A DNA stretch of 64,000 nt. Origin: Psychrobacter vallis. Its GTDB lineage: Bacteria; Pseudomonadota; Gammaproteobacteria; Pseudomonadales; Moraxellaceae. The position numbers and the translations under genes were made by a program. The notes beneath the pieces were generated by a model. The model was not told the DNA's origin. It saw nothing but the letters and a program-made list of their open reading frames with translations, and did no database searches. Below, one piece after another: positions 37,496-47,071 of the stretch (its first letter is position 1; each line of letters starts with the position of its first letter). The stretch lies in contig NZ_CAJHBU010000012.1 of NCBI RefSeq assembly GCF_904846715.1, forward strand, positions 26,190 through 90,189, given 5' to 3'.

Positions 37496-37528
37496 TTTGC
37501 ACTTATGGTGTAAAAATATTTTGCTAAG

Positions 37529-37566
37529 CAATAAAAAACCGCTGATGATTCAGCGGTTTTTTATTG
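37529..37566 (+). terminator. rpmE2 terminator
   Basis: Stem CAATAAAAAACCGCTGA, tight loop, stem TCAGCGGTTTTTTATTG: nearly perfect and symmetrical, active in both directions. A family-1 repeat starts six bases after it. Confidence 0.9.
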
Positions 37567-37571
37567 CGTTG

Positions 37572-37716
37572 CTATAGTTGATTCTAAATAAAACAGATAC
37601 CTTATATTACAACGCTGAACTGGTATAAATTTTTCTGGCTTGCTGTGCCTACGCAGACAGAGGCTGCGAAAAATTCATACCAGTCCTGCTGACTCGTTTT
37701 TATACTGAAATCACTG
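37572..37716. repeat. Family-1 palindromic repeat, copy E
   Basis: Left end CTATAGTTGATTCTAAATAA; arms GAACTGGTATAAATTTTTC and GAAAAATTCATACCAGTC; right end TTTTATACTGAAATCACTGT is degenerate. It lies between convergent rpmE2 and the SGNH hydrolase gene. Confidence 0.87.
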
Positions 37717-37767
37717 TGAAAGCAAATATTGCCAGACTACCAGCTAGTATATCAAGATGAAGAAGTC

Positions 37768-38601
37768 TTAAACAGACGCAGAATTATCAAGTAACTGTGT
37801 GATACGTTCGGCCAGTTGCTGCGCCCAATAACCATACATTAGGCTGCTTGGGTGAAATCCGTCACTGGCAAACATCACTGCGATATCAATGGGCATGCCG
37901 TTCGCATGCTCTTCTATCATCCGTGGGAAATCAGTGGCCATATAGTTGACGCCATCATGAGCATCACAAACTTGTTGCAGTATTCCATCAAGACTGGACG
38001 CTTTAGCACCAACAAAGTTATTTAGTGGCGCTGGTATCGCTGGCATTTGCGCCATCGGCGGTAGGCTAAAAAAAATCAACTCTTGAGCGCCAAATTTACG
38101 CTGAGCAATTGCAATGATGTCTTCAATTTGCTGTTGCCATTTATTCACAGACACGTTAGCGGTAGTGTCATTAACACCGACACTCAGCACCATCACATCT
38201 ACAGGCTGAGTAGGAGCGGGTAAGACGTACAATCGACGCAAAATATCAAAACTGGTATGTCCTGTCGTCGCCTGCAATGACCAGTTCAGCGTATTAAACA
38301 TTAAGTTGATCGTGGGATGTTGTTCCAAAACTGGAATCAGCCTACCGACCAGCGCTTCTTGCTGTGTTTGACTACCGACACCAGCTGCTGCCGAATCACC
38401 AACGATCATGAGACTAAGTGTTTGCTTGGATTCATCTGTTAATGTGTCAGTAGACTGGTTCAGTTGAACAAGCCCATGCCTGTCGCCATTTGGTTCAGGA
38501 AGACGCACGGTGTCACGCTTGATTTTGCGTCCTTGATAAAGATAAACGGGAGCGAGCAGCATGTCTCTTGCGACGGTCGCGACTTTATTGCTATTTATCA
38601 T
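37768..38601 (-). CDS. SGNH/GDSL-family hydrolase
   Basis: 277 residues from ATG 38601. SGNH blocks: Ser in MIVGDSAAAGVG (block I), the Asn in TLNWSLQATTGHTS, VLSVGVNDTT (Asn of block III), and Asp/His in SDGFHPS (block V). It hydrolyses esters or thioesters; substrate unknown. The start is only four bases after the nadV stop, with GGGATGG inside the end of nadV, so translation is coupled. An in-frame ATG at 38649 lies within nadV and is less likely. The link with NAD salvage is unexplained. Confidence 0.85.
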   Translation of the reverse strand: MINSNKVATVARDMLLAPVYLYQGRKIKRDTVRLPEPNGDRHGLVQLNQSTDTLTDESKQTLSLMIVGDSAAAGVGSQTQQEALVGRLIPVLEQHPTINLMFNTLNWSLQATTGHTSFDILRRLYVLPAPTQPVDVMVLSVGVNDTTANVSVNKWQQQIEDIIAIAQRKFGAQELIFFSLPPMAQMPAIPAPLNNFVGAKASSLDGILQQVCDAHDGVNYMATDFPRMIEEHANGMPIDIAVMFASDGFHPSSLMYGYWAQQLAERITQLLDNSASV

Positions 38602-38605
38602 ATTG

Positions 38606-40003
38606 CTACCATCCCGCACGCTCCCGAATAGTCGTGAGACTGTCTTCAATTAATAATTCACCATCAACATAGACATCGCGTAATAGGTTGCTTGTATTGG
38701 CAGATAGCTCATCTGCTTTGATGGTTTTTATGGAGCCGTGGCTGTCTTCGATCAAAGCCAAGCGTCCTTTTTTTGAGCGTTTAGAGCGGCTAGTCACAGG
38801 GTCTTTATAGATATCCTTCCATGTACCGTCAATAGAGATGGCACTGGCTTTCATGGCCCAGCTCATCGTGTCGCGATTGACTTGTTGTAATAGTCCACCG
38901 CCCATACCAAAAGTGACATTGTCTGCGCTAAAGCCTGCTTTCATCACCACGTCAATGATCTTGCCCAAGGTTTGTGGACTGATGCCGTCACCTTGAATGA
39001 TACGCACATAATCAGGCAGGACTTTGTAGCCTTTGCTATTGATGGTCGTTCCAAACTTGACTGCCAAACGCTCTATAGCCTCACGAACCACTTTAGCAGG
39101 TTCGCCACTATCCGGCCGGATGACTAAGGTGCCGCCCATATTTTTCACATCGTCTTTTAACGTACCGCCCCAAATATTGTCAATGGCATTCCACAAATCA
39201 TAGCTATCAGACACAACCGAAAAGCTTTGTCCTGCACCGCCAAACTGCTCAATCATATTGGCAAAGGCGGCAGTCTCACCATCCCGGCCCCATGCTGTCA
39301 TGGTGCTGTGCTCAGCCGCAGGGATAGAAAACGCGGGCATGTCACTGCCCATTTGATACCAACGACTGGCAGCAACCAAGGCTGTCATCGAGTCAGTACC
39401 AGCAAAGTTCACCAAATGTGCCAAACTGCCGAGTGCGACCGACTCCTGACTAGAGGCGCCGCGTGAGCCAAAGTCATGCAAGCGAAAGGTGAGCGAGTCT
39501 GTGTTGTCCGCTGATTTTTCTAGCGCTTGACGAATAATGCCTTTGCAATAATGCGAGACACTAGCGACGGTGGAAGGATACCAAATCGCCCGCAATAGTG
39601 CCGTCTCGATATAACTGGGTAGCCAATAAAACTCAGGATCGGTGTTGATGATTTGGCAGACCACATTAGATACTGGCACGATGCTGCCTTCAGGCACGGC
39701 TTCGATACGTAGTGGCAGGTAGCCATCGTGCTTGTCGACCAAACGCTCCCAACCAGCACGATTAAAGGTTAAGCCATGTGCTTGAATAACCATTTCGGCT
39801 TCATCAATGTCTTGATGGGTGATAGGGGTGCTTAGGTATTCTTTGATAAAGGCCTGTAAGCCAAAGAACACCACATCATAGTCACCCTTACGTGCTTCGA
39901 TGTAGCTTGACAGGTACTCACTACCGCTTGGATATTGCACCCAATGTGAGGTTTTATAACTGTCACTATTCAAAATTAAATTGTTTAAATTACTGGTGTA
40001 CAT
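38606..40003 (-). CDS. nadV: Nicotinamide phosphoribosyltransferase
   Basis: 465 residues from ATG 40003, with GAGGAG seven bases upstream. It converts nicotinamide and PRPP to NMN. The catalytic histidine is His232 in FSIPAAEHSTMTAWG, and RLHDFGSRG with VIRPDSGEP are the phosphate and PRPP contacts, as in human NAMPT. With the downstream-acting NadM (next gene, 40178) it forms a two-step nicotinamide-to-NAD route that bypasses deamidation. TAGT-GT-ACTA at 40148-40157, in the nadM-nadV spacer, may be a regulator half-palindrome. A SGNH hydrolase gene is coupled behind it. Confidence 0.96.
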   Translation of the reverse strand: MYTSNLNNLILNSDSYKTSHWVQYPSGSEYLSSYIEARKGDYDVVFFGLQAFIKEYLSTPITHQDIDEAEMVIQAHGLTFNRAGWERLVDKHDGYLPLRIEAVPEGSIVPVSNVVCQIINTDPEFYWLPSYIETALLRAIWYPSTVASVSHYCKGIIRQALEKSADNTDSLTFRLHDFGSRGASSQESVALGSLAHLVNFAGTDSMTALVAASRWYQMGSDMPAFSIPAAEHSTMTAWGRDGETAAFANMIEQFGGAGQSFSVVSDSYDLWNAIDNIWGGTLKDDVKNMGGTLVIRPDSGEPAKVVREAIERLAVKFGTTINSKGYKVLPDYVRIIQGDGISPQTLGKIIDVVMKAGFSADNVTFGMGGGLLQQVNRDTMSWAMKASAISIDGTWKDIYKDPVTSRSKRSKKGRLALIEDSHGSIKTIKADELSANTSNLLRDVYVDGELLIEDSLTTIRERAGW

Positions 40004-40177
40004 CACAGAACTCCTCTGCTTTGAGATGCCGCAGCTTGTATTAATGACAAGGTCAACTGCGGCTAGATAACCATTACCGTCTATCGGCGCTGGCGTGAAA
40101 ACTATAAGATAAATGATATAGACCGTCGTTGGTGACTTATTTATGAATAGTGTACTAAATAGCCAACGAAAAAAATG

Positions 40178-41245
40178 CTACAACCCAACCATCTTAGTGA
40201 TAATGGCATAATGATCTTCAAACATCATTTTGGCATCGAGCTCTGCTAAAGGTAGCCAAAATGCCTTTGTCGCATCGTCGCCGCCTTTGACTTTTGGCAA
40301 TCCTTTTGGGTCATTTTTGAGCTGGAAATAAAACGCTTGCGTAATTGTACGCCCACGCGCTGAGCGATAGGGGTCATCGAAAGTATGCTGACTATGGCAA
40401 GAGCCACGGAGAACCGGTTCTGGTACTTTAAGACGCGTCTCTTCGCGTAGCTCACGGATACAAGCGTCGAATAATGTCTCTTTCGGATTCAAAAACCCAC
40501 CCGGCAACGCCCATAGTCCACGTCCTGGCATACTGCGGCGCTCAACCAAGAGAATATGTCCTGACTGCACGATTAAAGCATCGGCCGTCATAAAGGTAGG
40601 TGGATAGGGCGCAGATTCCCATTGTCTTTTGTATTTATCAATAAAATCGGCTTCTTCATGTAACTCTTGATAGTCGTCAGTTTTTTTGAAGTCGTCGAGC
40701 ACACTACGTGTTGATTCAGGCGTGCGCTCAGGCGTTGGCGTGGCGCCCATCAGATAGCTGTCACGGATAGGGGTGGCTGATAAATTGTGGTAATTGGGCA
40801 CAGAAACCGACGCCCAGTTGGGAAATAGCGATAGATAATACGATGAGCTGTCTTTTGAATGACCAATCAAACCAATGTCAGTCTGCAAGTCGCCTGTGAC
40901 AGATTTTACGCCAGCTTGTACATATTGTAGCCAGCGCGTGTCGTTATAAAGCGCGTCATCCAGTCCGACGCAATGAATGCGTGTGGCGTCTGCTTCTGAG
41001 TATGAACCCTTAATCATTGCAGCACGTTCAGCTACGCTAAATGGATTGCGTAAACTACGCGGTAGGTTGGCAGAACCAATGAGCATAATCACGTCATCTG
41101 AGCGTTTTAACGCCTCATCGATGACCGCTTTATGTCCTCGATGGAACGGCTGAAAACGCCCGATAAAAACCAAATAACGATAGTGTGTATTATTTTGCTG
41201 ATCGGGATTTTGCTTATCTGAATTTTGCTCTGCTGGTCCACTCAT
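40178..41245 (-). CDS. nadM: Bifunctional NMN adenylyltransferase / Nudix hydrolase (NadM type)
   Basis: 355 residues. The N-terminal nucleotidyltransferase half has FIGRFQPFHRGH (HxGH site) and ISTT-like SATPIRDS (ATP site). The C-terminal half has a full Nudix box GFLNPKETLFDACIRELREE. By family it adenylylates NMN to NAD, and the Nudix half hydrolyses ADP-ribose or a related compound. Immediately upstream of nadV on the same strand (170-bp spacer), so the salvage pathway is grouped. AGGAAA is upstream of the ATG. Confidence 0.93.
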   Translation of the reverse strand: MSGPAEQNSDKQNPDQQNNTHYRYLVFIGRFQPFHRGHKAVIDEALKRSDDVIMLIGSANLPRSLRNPFSVAERAAMIKGSYSEADATRIHCVGLDDALYNDTRWLQYVQAGVKSVTGDLQTDIGLIGHSKDSSSYYLSLFPNWASVSVPNYHNLSATPIRDSYLMGATPTPERTPESTRSVLDDFKKTDDYQELHEEADFIDKYKRQWESAPYPPTFMTADALIVQSGHILLVERRSMPGRGLWALPGGFLNPKETLFDACIRELREETRLKVPEPVLRGSCHSQHTFDDPYRSARGRTITQAFYFQLKNDPKGLPKVKGGDDATKAFWLPLAELDAKMMFEDHYAIITKMVGL

Positions 41246-41822
41246 ATACGCCGTTTTCCTACTGCTTATTTTTATCAGTTAAAAAGAGTAATGTTGCTAA
41301 TACTGACACAGGCCATCACTGGCTGACAAGTGTAAAGATGTTTAGAGAAAAAATAAGCACATAAAAATGACGATTTCAATTCTGGCATCAGACAATTTAT
41401 TTGGTAAATCAGGTTACTTTGTGTCTTAGCAATATGAAACGCTTGATAACGCCAGCCACTGTCTTTATATAGAGAGTAATGTAATAGAGAGCGACTGTCC
41501 CCACTATCGATCAAATCATCGTTATGGTTGGTACAATCGCATGAAATTAGTAATGCCATTAAAAAAATCGATAACAGTCATTTGCCCATACGATGATGCA
41601 AATCACAGTAGCGCGGTCGGAATTACAGCTTAAGTCAGGTATAATAGCGATTATAACTGCCGCAAATTTTATAGACATGGTGGTCAGTGTCATACAATAA
41701 TAAATTTCAATCATTGATGTCTGCCTGTCTTATATAATCCGTAAAAATTTTTAAAAATTCAAATTCACGACACAGCAGCCATAATAGATATCGCATTTGT
41801 GTCATAACGCATAGGAAACATT
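41246..41822. other. Divergent intergenic region nadM-nfuA, no gene seen
   Basis: 577 bp. TATAAT-AGCG-ATTATA at 41640-41655 gives two facing -10 hexamers and could hold overlapping divergent promoters, but -35 boxes are not evident. A 94-codon minus-strand open frame at 41275-41559 has no family-like features or good start and is not called. Confidence 0.45.
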
Positions 41823-42506
41823 ATGAGTGAGCAAAACCAAGCTGATAACCAACTAGACCAGTCTACCGACTACGAATCAGCACTAGATACTGAGCAAGTT
41901 GAAACGAAAAGTAATATCACTATTACCGAATCAGCCCAAGGGTATTTGGCAGATTTGTTGTCTAAACAAGATACCGATGGTATCGGTGTGCGTATCTTCG
42001 TTGAGCATCCTGGTACCCCGCGTGCAGAATGTTGTATGGCTTATAATCAGCCAGGTGAAGAGGACAGCGCGGACTTAAAGTTCAGCTATGACAATTTTTC
42101 TGCTTTTATTGAGGCGGCATCAGTCCCTTATCTAGAAGACGCAGTGATTGACTATAATAAAGACCGTTTTGGTGGTCAGCTGACTTTCCGCGCGCCAAAT
42201 TCCAAAGTGCCCAAAGTGGGCGCGGATGCCAGCATCGAGGAGCGCATCAACTATGTATTGCAGTCAGAAATTAACCCCGGTCTGGCAGCGCATGGTGGTG
42301 ACGTACAGTTGCTTGAACTGCTTGATGAAGAGGGCGTTGGTCTCACTGCTGTCTTGAAGTTCGGTGGTGGTTGCCAAGGGTGTTCAGCCGTCGATATGAC
42401 CTTGCGTCAAGGCGTTGAAGTGCAGCTCAAGCAGCAAATACCAGAGCTGACGCAAGTGATTGATGAGACGGATCACACGCGCACAGAAAATGCTTACTAC
42501 AAATAA
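41823..42506 (+). CDS. nfuA: Fe-S cluster carrier protein NfuA
   Basis: 227 residues. The N-terminal part is a degenerate A-type (HesB) domain without its three cysteines (only [12 protein letters not shown] remains). The C-terminal Nfu domain has the cluster-binding Cys184-x-x-Cys187 in [12 protein letters not shown]. It accepts 4Fe-4S clusters and delivers them to apoproteins. An acidic N-terminal tail of ~30 residues is longer than in E. coli. GGAA precedes the ATG. Monocistronic with its own terminator. Confidence 0.95.
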   Translation: MSEQNQADNQLDQSTDYESALDTEQVETKSNITITESAQGYLADLLSKQDTDGIGVRIFVEHPGTPRAECCMAYNQPGEEDSADLKFSYDNFSAFIEAASVPYLEDAVIDYNKDRFGGQLTFRAPNSKVPKVGADASIEERINYVLQSEINPGLAAHGGDVQLLELLDEEGVGLTAVLKFGGGCQGCSAVDMTLRQGVEVQLKQQIPELTQVIDETDHTRTENAYYK

Positions 42507-42558
42507 AAACGTCAGTAAAAATCAAAGATTTGAGTAAACGCTCAAAAGTTATTTAATT

Positions 42559-42592
42559 AAAAAGCCGAGTTCTAATGAACTTGGCTTTTTTT
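42559..42592 (+). terminator. nfuA terminator
   Basis: Stem AAAAAGCCGAGTTC, loop TAAT, stem GAACTTGGCTTTTTTT with one G-T pair. Confidence 0.9.
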
Positions 42593-42683
42593 ATTGCTAT
42601 GATTTGGCAGATAGCTTTTTGAAATGATTTTTACACGCTAACTTTTTAACCAATTATTTTTAATTAATACAAAGGAATGTACG

Positions 42684-43994
42684 ATGAGTGAAGAACAAAC
42701 AGCCCAGAAACCACAGACTCCCCAACGTCTCGAAACCTTGGCGATTCATGCCGGTTATACTGTTGAGCCAACGACTAAAGCGGTGGCAGTGCCTATTTAC
42801 CACACCAGCTCGTATGCGTTTGATAACACCCAACACGGTGCTGACTTATTTGATCTAAAGGTGACGGGCAATATTTATACCCGTATCATGAACCCGACCA
42901 ACGCTGTGTTAGAGGAACGTGTGGCAGCGCTTGAAGGCGGTATTGGTGCGCTGGCTGTGGCATCAGGCATGGCAGCCATTACTTATGCCATTCAAACCAT
43001 TTGTGAAGCTGGCGATAATATTGTCGCGGTCTCAACGCTGTACGGCGGTACTTATAATTTGTTCGCTCATGCATTGCCGCGTCAAGGCATCGAAGTACGA
43101 TTCTTTGACCATAAAACCCCTGAAGCGATTCGTGATTTAATCGATGATAAAACCAAGATGGTCTTTGCAGAAAGCATTGGTAATCCGCTCGGTAATATCG
43201 TGGATATCCAAGCACTCAGTGATATAGCTCATGAATACGGTGTTCCAGTGGTGATCGATAGTACGGTTGCGACGCCTGCGCTATGTCGCCCGTTTGAGTT
43301 TGGCGCTGATATCGTCATTCATTCCTTGACCAAATACATGAGTGGTACAGGGACATCAATTGGCGGTGCGATTGTCGATAGTGGTAAGTTCCCATGGGGT
43401 GATTATCCGGAGCGTTTCCCGTTATTGAACACCCCTGATGCCAGCTATCATGGGGTGAATTTTGTCAAAGATGTGGGCGCGCCCGCCTTTATCGCCCGTG
43501 CTCGTGTGGCTCCGCTACGTAACACTGGGGCGGCACTCAGTCCGCTAAATGCGTTTGGTATTTTGCAAGGTATGGAGACGTTAAGCCTGCGTATGGAGCG
43601 CCATGTACAAAACGCCCAAGCAGTAGCAGAATATCTACGTGACCACGATAAAGTTGCGTGGGTGAAATATGCGGGTTTACCAGATCATCCTGAACATGCG
43701 CTTGCTAAGAAATATATGAAGGGCACACCATCGGCTATTTTGACTTTTGGTGTAAAAGGTGGTCTCGAAGCAGGCGCGCGCTTTATCGATGCGTTGCAAC
43801 TGATTACGCGTTTGGTGAATATCGGTGATGCCAAGTCTTTGGCTTGTCATCCGGCGACAACGACGCACCGCCAGTTGAATGAACAAGAGCTTGAAAAGGC
43901 AGGGGTGAGTACGGATATGGTGCGTTTGTCTATTGGTATTGAACATATCGAAGACATCAAAGCCGATCTGGCACAAGCGTTGGCTTCTGCTTAA
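42684..43994 (+). CDS. metY: O-acetylhomoserine sulfhydrylase (O-acetylhomoserine aminocarboxypropyltransferase)
   Basis: 436 residues, a Cys/Met-metabolism PLP enzyme. The PLP lysine is Lys217 (VIHSLTKYMSG); the N-terminus (RLETLAIHAGY) and the ~430-residue length with a central insert are typical of MetY rather than MetB, MetC or MetZ. It makes homocysteine directly from O-acetylhomoserine and sulfide. AGGA lies before the ATG. No SAM riboswitch was recognised in the 177-bp leader. Confidence 0.93.
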   Translation: MSEEQTAQKPQTPQRLETLAIHAGYTVEPTTKAVAVPIYHTSSYAFDNTQHGADLFDLKVTGNIYTRIMNPTNAVLEERVAALEGGIGALAVASGMAAITYAIQTICEAGDNIVAVSTLYGGTYNLFAHALPRQGIEVRFFDHKTPEAIRDLIDDKTKMVFAESIGNPLGNIVDIQALSDIAHEYGVPVVIDSTVATPALCRPFEFGADIVIHSLTKYMSGTGTSIGGAIVDSGKFPWGDYPERFPLLNTPDASYHGVNFVKDVGAPAFIARARVAPLRNTGAALSPLNAFGILQGMETLSLRMERHVQNAQAVAEYLRDHDKVAWVKYAGLPDHPEHALAKKYMKGTPSAILTFGVKGGLEAGARFIDALQLITRLVNIGDAKSLACHPATTTHRQLNEQELEKAGVSTDMVRLSIGIEHIEDIKADLAQALASA

Positions 43995-44043
43995 TAGCAA
44001 AATTTTTTATTGAGCCAATTAGTTGACTCAGTGAAGAATAAGT

Positions 44044-44076
44044 AAAAAGCCCATATCGATTGATACGGGCTTTTTT
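44044..44076 (+). terminator. metY terminator
   Basis: Stem AAAAAGCCC-A-TATC, loop GATT, stem GATA-C-GGGCTTTTTT. A-runs on the left give possible activity for the convergent kinase gene. Confidence 0.88.
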
Positions 44077-44115
44077 ATGAAGCAACAAAAAAAATGATGT
44101 TAGTGATTGCGTTTC

Positions 44116-44137
44116 TTTTATTTAGAACCAACTATAG
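44116..44137. repeat. Solo end of a family-1 repeat
   Basis: CTTTTATTTAGAACCAACTATA is the reverse complement of the family-1 left end (CTATAGTTGATTCTAAATAA). No hairpin or second end is present. It abuts the stop of the adenosine-kinase-like gene. Confidence 0.5.
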
Positions 44138-44138
44138 G

Positions 44139-45158
44139 TCAAGCAGATAGCACACGGCGAGCGATATCTTTATAGTCTTGTGAGGCCAAGCGCGGGCCAA
44201 ACTGTTGGATAACTTTTGCGGATACTTCGCTGGCAAGACGACCGCATTCTAGTAAGCTGTATTGTTGAGACAGCGCATATAAGAACGTACCAGCATAGTT
44301 ATCGCCCGCACCATTAGTATCAATGACATTGGCAACCGCTGGTGTCGCCACGTCATAAATCTCAATTTCTGACGTATTATCAGACTTATGGGCAATGATT
44401 GCGCCATTGGCACCATCTGTGACTACGGCTGTTTGGCAGTAGTCAAGTAGCGCGCGTGCTGCTGCTTTCACTTGTTTTTTATCGGTGAATAACTTAGCTT
44501 CTTCACTATTACAAAATATCACAGCGACTGTATTGCCAAGCATATTGAGCAGACCGTCTTTGGCAAATTTCACTACGGCGGGATCGGCAAAGCTTACCGC
44601 AATTTTTGCCCCATGGATGCCCGCTTGTTGGCGTAATTGGGTCATCGCTGGTTGAATGCTCTCAGACATAGCCAAATACCCTTCTATGTATAGCCAGTCT
44701 GCCTGCGCCAGTGCCTCAAAATTGACATTATCGGCAGTGATGTCGCTTGAAGTACCAAGATAAGTTTGCATGGTACGCTCGCCGTCTTCGGTCACTGCGA
44801 CCACACAAGAACCCGTGACACCGCCTGTATGGATGGATTTGTCTGAGGTGGCAACGCCTGCTTCATGCAAGTCCTTTAGGTAAAATGCACCTTGATTGTC
44901 GTCCCCAACGCGGCAGGCATAAAAAGGCTTGCCGCCTAGACTGGCAAACGCGTACATCGTATTGGCGGCTGAGCCCCCGCCAGCTTGTTTTGATGGCTCG
45001 ATCTCAGCAAGCTTGAAATAAGCGAGCAGTTGTTGTTGCTCTTCGATATCTGCCAGTGTCATATTGCCTTTGGTCAGGTCTGTCTCTTCTAATGCGGCAT
45101 CCGATAGCACGTATTCGTGGTCAACTAAGGCATTCCCTATGGCCATTACATCGTACAT
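44139..45158 (-). CDS. Adenosine-kinase-like PfkB-family sugar kinase
   Basis: 339 residues. The PfkB family signatures are present: GGGSAANTMYAFASLGG near the N-terminus and DTNGAGDNYAGTFLYAL near the C-terminus (catalytic Asp in GAGD). The order and the N-terminal MYDVMAIGNALVD match the bacterial adenosine kinase-like group. It probably phosphorylates a nucleoside such as adenosine or inosine; other sugars are possible. GAGGAGAAGG lies before the ATG. rsmI lies 50 bp upstream on the same strand, so cotranscription is likely. Confidence 0.9.
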   Translation of the reverse strand: MYDVMAIGNALVDHEYVLSDAALEETDLTKGNMTLADIEEQQQLLAYFKLAEIEPSKQAGGGSAANTMYAFASLGGKPFYACRVGDDNQGAFYLKDLHEAGVATSDKSIHTGGVTGSCVVAVTEDGERTMQTYLGTSSDITADNVNFEALAQADWLYIEGYLAMSESIQPAMTQLRQQAGIHGAKIAVSFADPAVVKFAKDGLLNMLGNTVAVIFCNSEEAKLFTDKKQVKAAARALLDYCQTAVVTDGANGAIIAHKSDNTSEIEIYDVATPAVANVIDTNGAGDNYAGTFLYALSQQYSLLECGRLASEVSAKVIQQFGPRLASQDYKDIARRVLSA

Positions 45159-45208
45159 TACACCCTTCTCCTCAATGAGTTTATAACTATGATTTTTTTT
45201 CGTTGAAA

Positions 45209-46156
45209 TTATTCAGCCTGTAATTCAAGCAAGCGTTGATAAAGCGCATTCTTTTTTACACCTGTAATGTCAGCGGCCAATGCAGCCGCTTTTTTAACTG
45301 ATAAATCCTCTAACAAGCGCTGCAATAATTTATCATGCGTGCTGATGTCATCGGGGTCTTGTGCCACATTGACGCCAGCGACCACGACTACGATCTCGCC
45401 GCGCTGCTGATTGTCGTCGGCTTTTACAAATTCTACCAAATTACCAAGGGTGCTCTTGTGTACGGTCTCAAATGTTTTGGTCAATTCACGACAAAAAGTC
45501 ACTTCGCGCTCAGCCCCGAATGTCGCGGCCATGTCTTCTAAGCTCGCAATAATACGATGCGGTGCTTCATAAAATATCAGCGTTTCGGTACGTGAGTGTA
45601 AAGCGCTCAGTTGTTTTTGACGACCATGTGTTTTTGCTGGCAAAAAACCAATAAAGCTAAAGCGATCTGACGGTAAGCCCGCGACTGACAAGGCAGCAAT
45701 CGCAGCAGACGCACCAACAATGGGTGATACTGTCACTTTTGCGGCATGAGCCGCTTGCACCAATTGATAACCCGGATCACTGACCAGCGGTGTCCCTGCA
45801 TCACTAATCAAGGCGACCGAGTGACCTTGCTGAATCATCTCAATGATTTTGGGTGTTTGTACCGCGCTATTGTGTTCATGATACGCCCAAAGCTTATTAT
45901 GACCTTTTTGTTTTGGGGCAGTATCGGACTCATTTTTAGTTTCAGGATGAGCAGTATCTTTTGTGTCGTCCGTTTTATCGCCTTTGGTATCAATGCCAAA
46001 ATATGACAGTAGCTTACCTGAGGTGCGGGTATCTTCGCAGGCAATGATGGCAACCTGCTTTAATACATCGATTGCATGCGGTGTCATGTCATTCAGATTA
46101 CCAATCGGCGTGGCAACGATATATAGACAAGCTGGCATCGCGGTAGGGGTAGACAT
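45209..46156 (-). CDS. rsmI: 16S rRNA (cytidine1402-2'-O)-methyltransferase
   Basis: 315 residues. LYIVATPIGNLNDMTPHA, ALISDAGTPLVSDPGYQLV and SDRFSFIGFLP are typical RsmI motifs; SAM is bound in this tetrapyrrole-methylase fold. A charged stretch of ~32 residues (TKGDKTDDTKDTAHPETKNE region) is inserted between LLSYFGI and LWAYHEHN, where other RsmI proteins are continuous. GAGG precedes the ATG. It is divergent from yraN, as in E. coli, where lpoA, yraN, diaA and dolP follow. Confidence 0.95.
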   Translation of the reverse strand: MSTPTAMPACLYIVATPIGNLNDMTPHAIDVLKQVAIIACEDTRTSGKLLSYFGIDTKGDKTDDTKDTAHPETKNESDTAPKQKGHNKLWAYHEHNSAVQTPKIIEMIQQGHSVALISDAGTPLVSDPGYQLVQAAHAAKVTVSPIVGASAAIAALSVAGLPSDRFSFIGFLPAKTHGRQKQLSALHSRTETLIFYEAPHRIIASLEDMAATFGAEREVTFCRELTKTFETVHKSTLGNLVEFVKADDNQQRGEIVVVVAGVNVAQDPDDISTHDKLLQRLLEDLSVKKAAALAADITGVKKNALYQRLLELQAE

Positions 46157-46280
46157 GAAAACCTCGAATCGTTAAAAATGATAAAGCACCGGTAACCATA
46201 AGGTCAGCATCTGTTATCTGTCTCAGACAAATAATGCATGATAGTGTATGGATAAATGGCGCAAAAGTGGTTAGTTTAGC

Positions 46281-46778
46281 ATGTTGTGCTATGATAATTC
46301 TGAAATGTTAATCAGATCCATTGACCTCATGGCAAACCATAAACCGCTCCATAAAACCTTAACCCTGACTTCACCAACACAGCGCCAAGGCAGTCTGTTC
46401 GAGCAGCAGGCGTGTGAATTTTTACAAATGCAAGGGCTGCGCTTGCTTGCACAAAACTGGCAGCAACCAAAAATTGGTGAGTTAGACTTGGTCATGCTGG
46501 AAAAAGGACAAGCATGGTCAACGCTGGTATTCATTGAAGTACGCCAGCGTAAGCGTTCAGGTTTTGGCGATGCCGCGCTCAGTGTCACACCCAGTAAACA
46601 ACGTAAAGTGATTAAAACCGCCAAATATTTTTTACAATACCACCCTGAGTACGCGCATTATGACTGCCGATTTGATGTCATTGTCTATGATACAACGGGT
46701 AAAATACCGCTCAAAGGACAACGGATAGACAACCAACCAGAATGGCTGCAAGGTGCCTTTATAGCGAATGCTTGGTAA
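46281..46778 (+). CDS. yraN: YraN-family (UPF0102) nuclease-like protein
   Basis: 165 residues. The core begins RQGSLFEQQACEFLQMQGL, then GELDLVML and LVFIEVRQRKR, the restriction-endonuclease-like D...ExR/K arrangement of UPF0102. The molecular role is not established. The start is uncertain: ATG 46281, 46305 and 46329 are possible and none has a good ribosome site; the last gives 149 residues, nearest to the family norm. Divergent from rsmI. Confidence 0.88.
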   Translation: MLCYDNSEMLIRSIDLMANHKPLHKTLTLTSPTQRQGSLFEQQACEFLQMQGLRLLAQNWQQPKIGELDLVMLEKGQAWSTLVFIEVRQRKRSGFGDAALSVTPSKQRKVIKTAKYFLQYHPEYAHYDCRFDVIVYDTTGKIPLKGQRIDNQPEWLQGAFIANAW

Positions 46779-46928
46779 TAGGGTAGGATATGGTAATAGC
46801 ATATAGAAATACTCTTATCGATGGGTTAAATAGAGTTGGACAATCAATGACCGTTACCAAAAACCTAACCGCTATCCATAAAAATTCAGTAAAGTAGCTG
46901 AATTAAGTCTTCTCAGTTTGATTGAACT

Positions 46929-47036
46929 GATACTAACTCCAAAAATCAGAGTAGTACGGAAAACGAGTGCAAGGGCTACGTGTTGTAGGCTAAACGAGTT
47001 TGACGCAGCTAATCGTATTTTTTGGGTTTGGTATTA
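46929..47036. repeat. Family-2 MITE-like repeat, copy 1 (inverted)
   Basis: Begins GATACTAACTCCAAAAATCA and ends ATTTTTTGGGTTTGGTATTA. Its reverse complement matches 52057-52160 end to end. The ends are imperfect inverted repeats of ~24 bp (TACCAAACCCAAAAAATACG type). It lies in the 293-bp yraN-dolP spacer, where diaA would be in E. coli. Confidence 0.75.
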
Positions 47037-47071
47037 TATCATCGTCACAACCATGCTCTAAGAGGTAAATC

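Noticed and set aside
41275..41559. 94-codon minus-strand frame upstream of nadM
   Set aside because: No recognisable domain, poor ribosome site and composition like an intergenic region.
42507..42683. Possible SAM or other riboswitch before metY
   Set aside because: Only a terminator for nfuA and a short leader are present; no riboswitch core was seen.
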